Source: Pseudomonas plecoglossicida NBRC 103162 = DSM 15088 (GTDB lineage Bacteria > Pseudomonadota > Gammaproteobacteria > Pseudomonadales > Pseudomonadaceae). From it: a stretch of 64,000 nucleotides of DNA. Shown one piece after another: positions 61,296 through 64,000 of this stretch. The DNA is taken from the NCBI RefSeq assembly GCF_000730665.1, contig NZ_BBIV01000009.1, positions 124,001 through 188,000 on the forward strand. Direction: 5' to 3'. Numbering within the stretch: the first letter of the stretch is position 1; every line of letters begins with the position of its first letter. Under the pieces are notes generated by a model that saw nothing but the letters and a program-made list of their open reading frames with translations, did no database searches and had not been told where the DNA came from. The position numbers were made by a program, and so were the translations under genes.

Positions 61296-62498
61296 TCAAA
61301 CCCGCTCGATGGCCAACGCCAACCCTTGGCCAACCCCGACACACATGGTCGCCAAGCCTTTGCGCCCACCACTTTTCTCAAGCTGATGCAGCGCAGTCAG
61401 CACCAGGCGCGCACCGCTCATGCCCAGCGGGTGCCCCAGGGCAATCGCGCCACCATTGGGGTTCACCTGCGGCGCATCGTCGGCCACACCCAGCTCGCGC
61501 AGCACCGCCAGGCCCTGACTGGCAAACGCTTCGTTGAGCTCGATCACATCGAAATCACTCACCGCCACACCCAGGCGCTCGGTCAGCTTGCGTACCGCCG
61601 GCACCGGACCGATGCCCATGACGCGGGGTGCAACACCGCCGCTGGCCATGCCCAGCACACGGGCACGTGGGGTCAGGCCGTGTTTCTTCACCGCCTCCGC
61701 CGAAGCCAGGATCAATGCCCCAGCACCGTCGTTGACGCCCGAAGCGTTGCCCGCGGTGACGGTCTTGTCCGGGCCATTGACCGGCTTGAGCTTGGCCAGC
61801 GCTTCCAGGGTGGTTTCCGGGCGCAGGTGCTCATCGCACTCGACCACGGTTTCGCCCTTCCTGTGGGCAATGCGCACCGGCACGATCTCTTCGGCGAAGA
61901 AGCCGGCAGCCTGGGCCGCGGCGGCTTTCTGCTGGCTGCGCAGGGCGAAGGCGTCCTGGTCGGCGCGGGACACCTGGTAATCGTCAGCGACGTTGTCTGC
62001 CGTCTCGGGCATCGAATCCACGCCGTACTGGCTCTTCATCAGCGGGTTGATGAAACGCCAGCCGATGGTCGTGTCTTCGAGCTTCATGTTGCGCGAGTAG
62101 CCACTTTCGGCCTTGCCCATGACGAACGGCGCACGCGACATCGACTCGACGCCGCCGGCGATCGCCAGCTCCATCTCGCCGCTGGCGATGGCGCGGAATG
62201 CCGTGCCGATGGCGTCCATGCCCGAAGCGCACAGGCGGTTGAGGGTCACGCCCGGCACGCTCTCGGGGAGACCGGCCAGCAGCAGGGCCATGCGCGCCAC
62301 GTTGCGGTTGTCTTCGCCGGCCTGGTTGGCGCAGCCGAAGAACACCTCGTCGAGCTGATCCCACTGCACGCCCGGGTTACGCTCGATCAGCGCCTTCAGC
62401 GGCACCGCTGCCAGGTCATCGGCACGTACACCGGCCAGGGCGCCGCCGAAGCGGCCGATCGGGGTGCGGATGGCGTCACAGATAAATACGTCGCGCAT
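61296..62498 (-). CDS. pcaF: Beta-ketoadipyl-CoA thiolase
   Basis: Cleaves 3-oxoadipyl-CoA to succinyl-CoA and acetyl-CoA, the last step of the pathway. I start at 62498 (MRDVFICDAIRTPIGRFGGA), whose A is shared with the pcaJ stop codon; an upstream frame lies inside pcaJ. The 400 residues carry Cys90 (NRLCASGMDA), GHPLGMSGARL with the catalytic His, and the terminal CVGVGQG with the second Cys. Confidence 0.97.
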   Translation of the reverse strand: MRDVFICDAIRTPIGRFGGALAGVRADDLAAVPLKALIERNPGVQWDQLDEVFFGCANQAGEDNRNVARMALLLAGLPESVPGVTLNRLCASGMDAIGTAFRAIASGEMELAIAGGVESMSRAPFVMGKAESGYSRNMKLEDTTIGWRFINPLMKSQYGVDSMPETADNVADDYQVSRADQDAFALRSQQKAAAAQAAGFFAEEIVPVRIAHRKGETVVECDEHLRPETTLEALAKLKPVNGPDKTVTAGNASGVNDGAGALILASAEAVKKHGLTPRARVLGMASGGVAPRVMGIGPVPAVRKLTERLGVAVSDFDVIELNEAFASQGLAVLRELGVADDAPQVNPNGGAIALGHPLGMSGARLVLTALHQLEKSGGRKGLATMCVGVGQGLALAIERV

Positions 62499-63277
62499 CA
62501 GGCTTCTCCTGCCACTTGGCCATGGGCGGCTGCGGTGCGGGCTTCGAGGTCGCGCAGCGCGCCCAGTTCCACCTCGGTGGGTTCGGCGGTGGTCTGTACA
62601 GTGTCGGCGAAGCGGATCGCCCAGCCGGTGGCGGCGATGATCTGCTCGCGGGTCACGCCCGGGTGGATGGCGGTGACGACGAACTCGTGGGTGCCGGCTT
62701 CCGGCTCCATGATGCACAGGTCGGTGATGATGCCGACCGGGCCTTCGCCCGGCAGGCCCAGGCGCTTGCGTGAATCACCGCCTTCACCGTGGCCGACCGA
62801 GGTGATGAAGTCGAGCTTGTTGACGAAGGCACGCGGCGACTGCTTGAGGATGATCAGCACCTGCTTGGCGGAACCGGCGATTTCCGGCGCGCCACCGGCA
62901 CCCGGCAGGCGGGTTCTGGGCGCGTGGTAGTCACCGACCACGGTGGTGTTGATGTTGCCAAAGCGATCGACCTGGGCTGCACCGAGGAAGCCGACGTCGA
63001 TTCGGCCACCTTGCAGCCAGTAGCGGAAGATCTCGCCGGTCGGCACCACGGTGTCGGCGGTTTCGGCCAGCTCGCCGTCACCGATCGACAGCGGCAGCAC
63101 GCTCGGCTTGGCACCGATCGGGCCGGACTCGTAGATCAGCACCACGTCGGGCGACGAGGTCAGGCGCGCCAGGTTGGCGGCCTTGGACGGCAGGCCGATG
63201 CCGACGAAGCAGACAGCGCCGTTGCGCAGGCGGCGGGCGGCGGCAACAGTCATCATTTCAGAGGTGGAGTAGCTCAT
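62498..63277 (-). CDS. pcaJ: 3-oxoadipate CoA-transferase, beta subunit
   Basis: Transfers CoA from succinyl-CoA to beta-ketoadipate with PcaI. I start at 63277 (MSYSTSEMMTVAAARRLRNG), with a 4-base overlap with pcaI. The 259 residues contain the catalytic Glu50 in YESGPIG. The fold and length fit class I CoA-transferase beta subunits of the PcaJ/glutaconate type. The stop overlaps the pcaF start by one base. Confidence 0.94.
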   Translation of the reverse strand: MSYSTSEMMTVAAARRLRNGAVCFVGIGLPSKAANLARLTSSPDVVLIYESGPIGAKPSVLPLSIGDGELAETADTVVPTGEIFRYWLQGGRIDVGFLGAAQVDRFGNINTTVVGDYHAPRTRLPGAGGAPEIAGSAKQVLIILKQSPRAFVNKLDFITSVGHGEGGDSRKRLGLPGEGPVGIITDLCIMEPEAGTHEFVVTAIHPGVTREQIIAATGWAIRFADTVQTTAEPTEVELGALRDLEARTAAAHGQVAGEA

Positions 63278-64000
63278 TGTGCAGCCTCCGCAGTGCTGGC
63301 CAGCTTGGCCTTGAATGCGTTGAAGTCGGCGGTGCCACGGATGTAGGTGTCGATCCAGGCGGTGAACGAGTCGCGGTTGCGCGCGATCGGGTCCCAATCC
63401 TGGTAGAAGCGGTTGTCACGCTCGTAGTAGCCGTGGGCATAGGACGGGTGGGCGCCACCCGGTACCAGGCACACCGCGCTGAGGGCCCAGGTCGGCAGGA
63501 CGCAGGCGTTCATCGGCGCCTGCAGGTCATCGACGATTTCCTCGACGGTGACGATGCAACGCTTGGCCGCCAGGGCCGCTTCCTTCTGCACGCCGAGGAT
63601 GCCCCACAGCAGCACGTTGCCTTTGCGGTCGGCCTTCTGCGCGTGGATCACGGTGACGTCCGGCCGGACCGAAGGCACGGCCGCCAGCACTTCGCCGGTG
63701 AACGGGCAGGTGACACTCTTGATCAGCGGGTTGACCTTCGGCAGATCGGAACCTGCGTAAGCGCGAAGCACCGCGAACGGCAGGCCGGATGCACCGGCCA
63801 CGTAGGCGTTGGCAAGGTCGGCGTGGCTGTGCTCTTCGATCTCGATCGCGTGTGGCCACTGCTTTTCCACGGCATCGCGCAGACGGTGCAGCGAGCCGAC
63901 ACCCGGGTTGCCACCCCACGAGAAGATCAGCTTGCGGGCGCAACCGGCACCGATCAACTGGTCATAGATCAGGTCCGGGGTCATGCGCACCAGGGTCAGG
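63274..64000 (-). CDS. pcaI: 3-oxoadipate CoA-transferase, alpha subunit (5' end outside window)
   Basis: Alpha subunit partner of PcaJ. The frame stays open through the window edge, and coding sequence (LTLV-RMTPDLIYDQLIGAG) continues upstream of the first in-window ATG at 63990, so that ATG is internal. About 240 residues are visible of an expected 280 or so. Family traits are FSWGGNPGVGSLHR and VLRAYAGSDLPKVNPLIKSV. Together with pcaJ and pcaF it forms a tightly overlapping pcaIJF unit. Confidence 0.92.
   Translation of the reverse strand, partial: LTLVRMTPDLIYDQLIGAGCARKLIFSWGGNPGVGSLHRLRDAVEKQWPHAIEIEEHSHADLANAYVAGASGLPFAVLRAYAGSDLPKVNPLIKSVTCPFTGEVLAAVPSVRPDVTVIHAQKADRKGNVLLWGILGVQKEAALAAKRCIVTVEEIVDDLQAPMNACVLPTWALSAVCLVPGGAHPSYAHGYYERDNRFYQDWDPIARNRDSFTAWIDTYIRGTADFNAFKAKLASTAEAAQ

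Overview
The window is about 64 kb of high-GC chromosomal DNA from a fluorescent pseudomonad, almost certainly of the Pseudomonas putida group. The grounds are gene content and order (lepB-lepA-mucD-mucBA-algU-nadB, a tricarboxylate uptake cluster, phaG, a dct-like two-component pair with kgtP, ttgR-ttgABC, pca genes), protein sequences that closely match what I remember of P. putida PhaG, TtgR and TtgABC, and the typical P. putida REP/REPIN palindromes between genes. There is no rRNA, CRISPR array, prophage, insertion sequence or integrase. All identifications come from reading the sequence and from memory of the families; no database was searched.

Layout. 1-4.5 kb (minus strand): 5' tip of rnc, lepB, lepA, then mucD. 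4.6-6.9 kb (minus): mucB, mucA, algU, the envelope-stress sigma factor with its anti-sigma system, with a likely AlgU-dependent promoter. 7.3-11.5 kb: nadB, ygfX/sdhE, ygfZ and an HDOD gene. 11.5-19.1 kb: a complete tricarboxylate system made of the two-component pair tctDE, divergent from opdH-tctC-tctB-tctA and an overlapping AbrB-family membrane protein. 19.2-24.3 kb: ung, an enoyl-CoA hydratase family gene, a Tyr-rich lipoprotein, a CWC protein, a 16S rRNA pseudouridine synthase, phaG and tRNA-Gly(CCC). 24.4-31.7 kb: a SulP permease, a DUF4917-like protein, a methyltransferase, a TPM protein and periplasmic beta-glucosidase bglX. 31.9-36.5 kb: a DctB/DctD (MifS/MifR-like) pair reading into a kgtP-type permease through a well-formed sigma-54 promoter with two upstream dyads.

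The accessory-looking part is 36.5-41.6 kb. It holds a Fic-family gene behind a perfect palindrome with 36-bp arms, a membrane protein with four internal repeats, a small secreted protein built from AEDGFDRT repeats, a flavin reductase, a monooxygenase-fold protein and an AraC regulator behind a large inverted repeat. 41.7-47.1 kb carries a ThDP enzyme with a divergent LysR regulator, an oxaloacetate decarboxylase-type enzyme and an MFS drug exporter. 47.2-53.9 kb is the solvent/drug efflux locus ttgR-ttgABC, where ttgB carries a one-base deletion at codon 33/34 that would inactivate the pump if real. 54-64 kb has an OprD-family porin, a LysR regulator, an Mpo1-like protein and the protocatechuate/beta-ketoadipate genes pcaC, D, B, T, F, J and I (pcaI cut by the window edge).

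The genes describe a soil or rhizosphere heterotroph specialised in organic-acid and aromatic carbon: tricarboxylates, 2-oxoglutarate or C4-dicarboxylates and beta-ketoadipate pathway substrates enter through dedicated porins, permeases and two-component systems, alongside envelope-stress control, PHA precursor supply and multidrug/solvent efflux. The most notable unexplained items are the Fic palindrome, the repeat-peptide gene, the ttgB frameshift, the paired sigma-54 activator sites with a REP inserted before the promoter, and a ribosome-binding site separated from its start codon by a hairpin.
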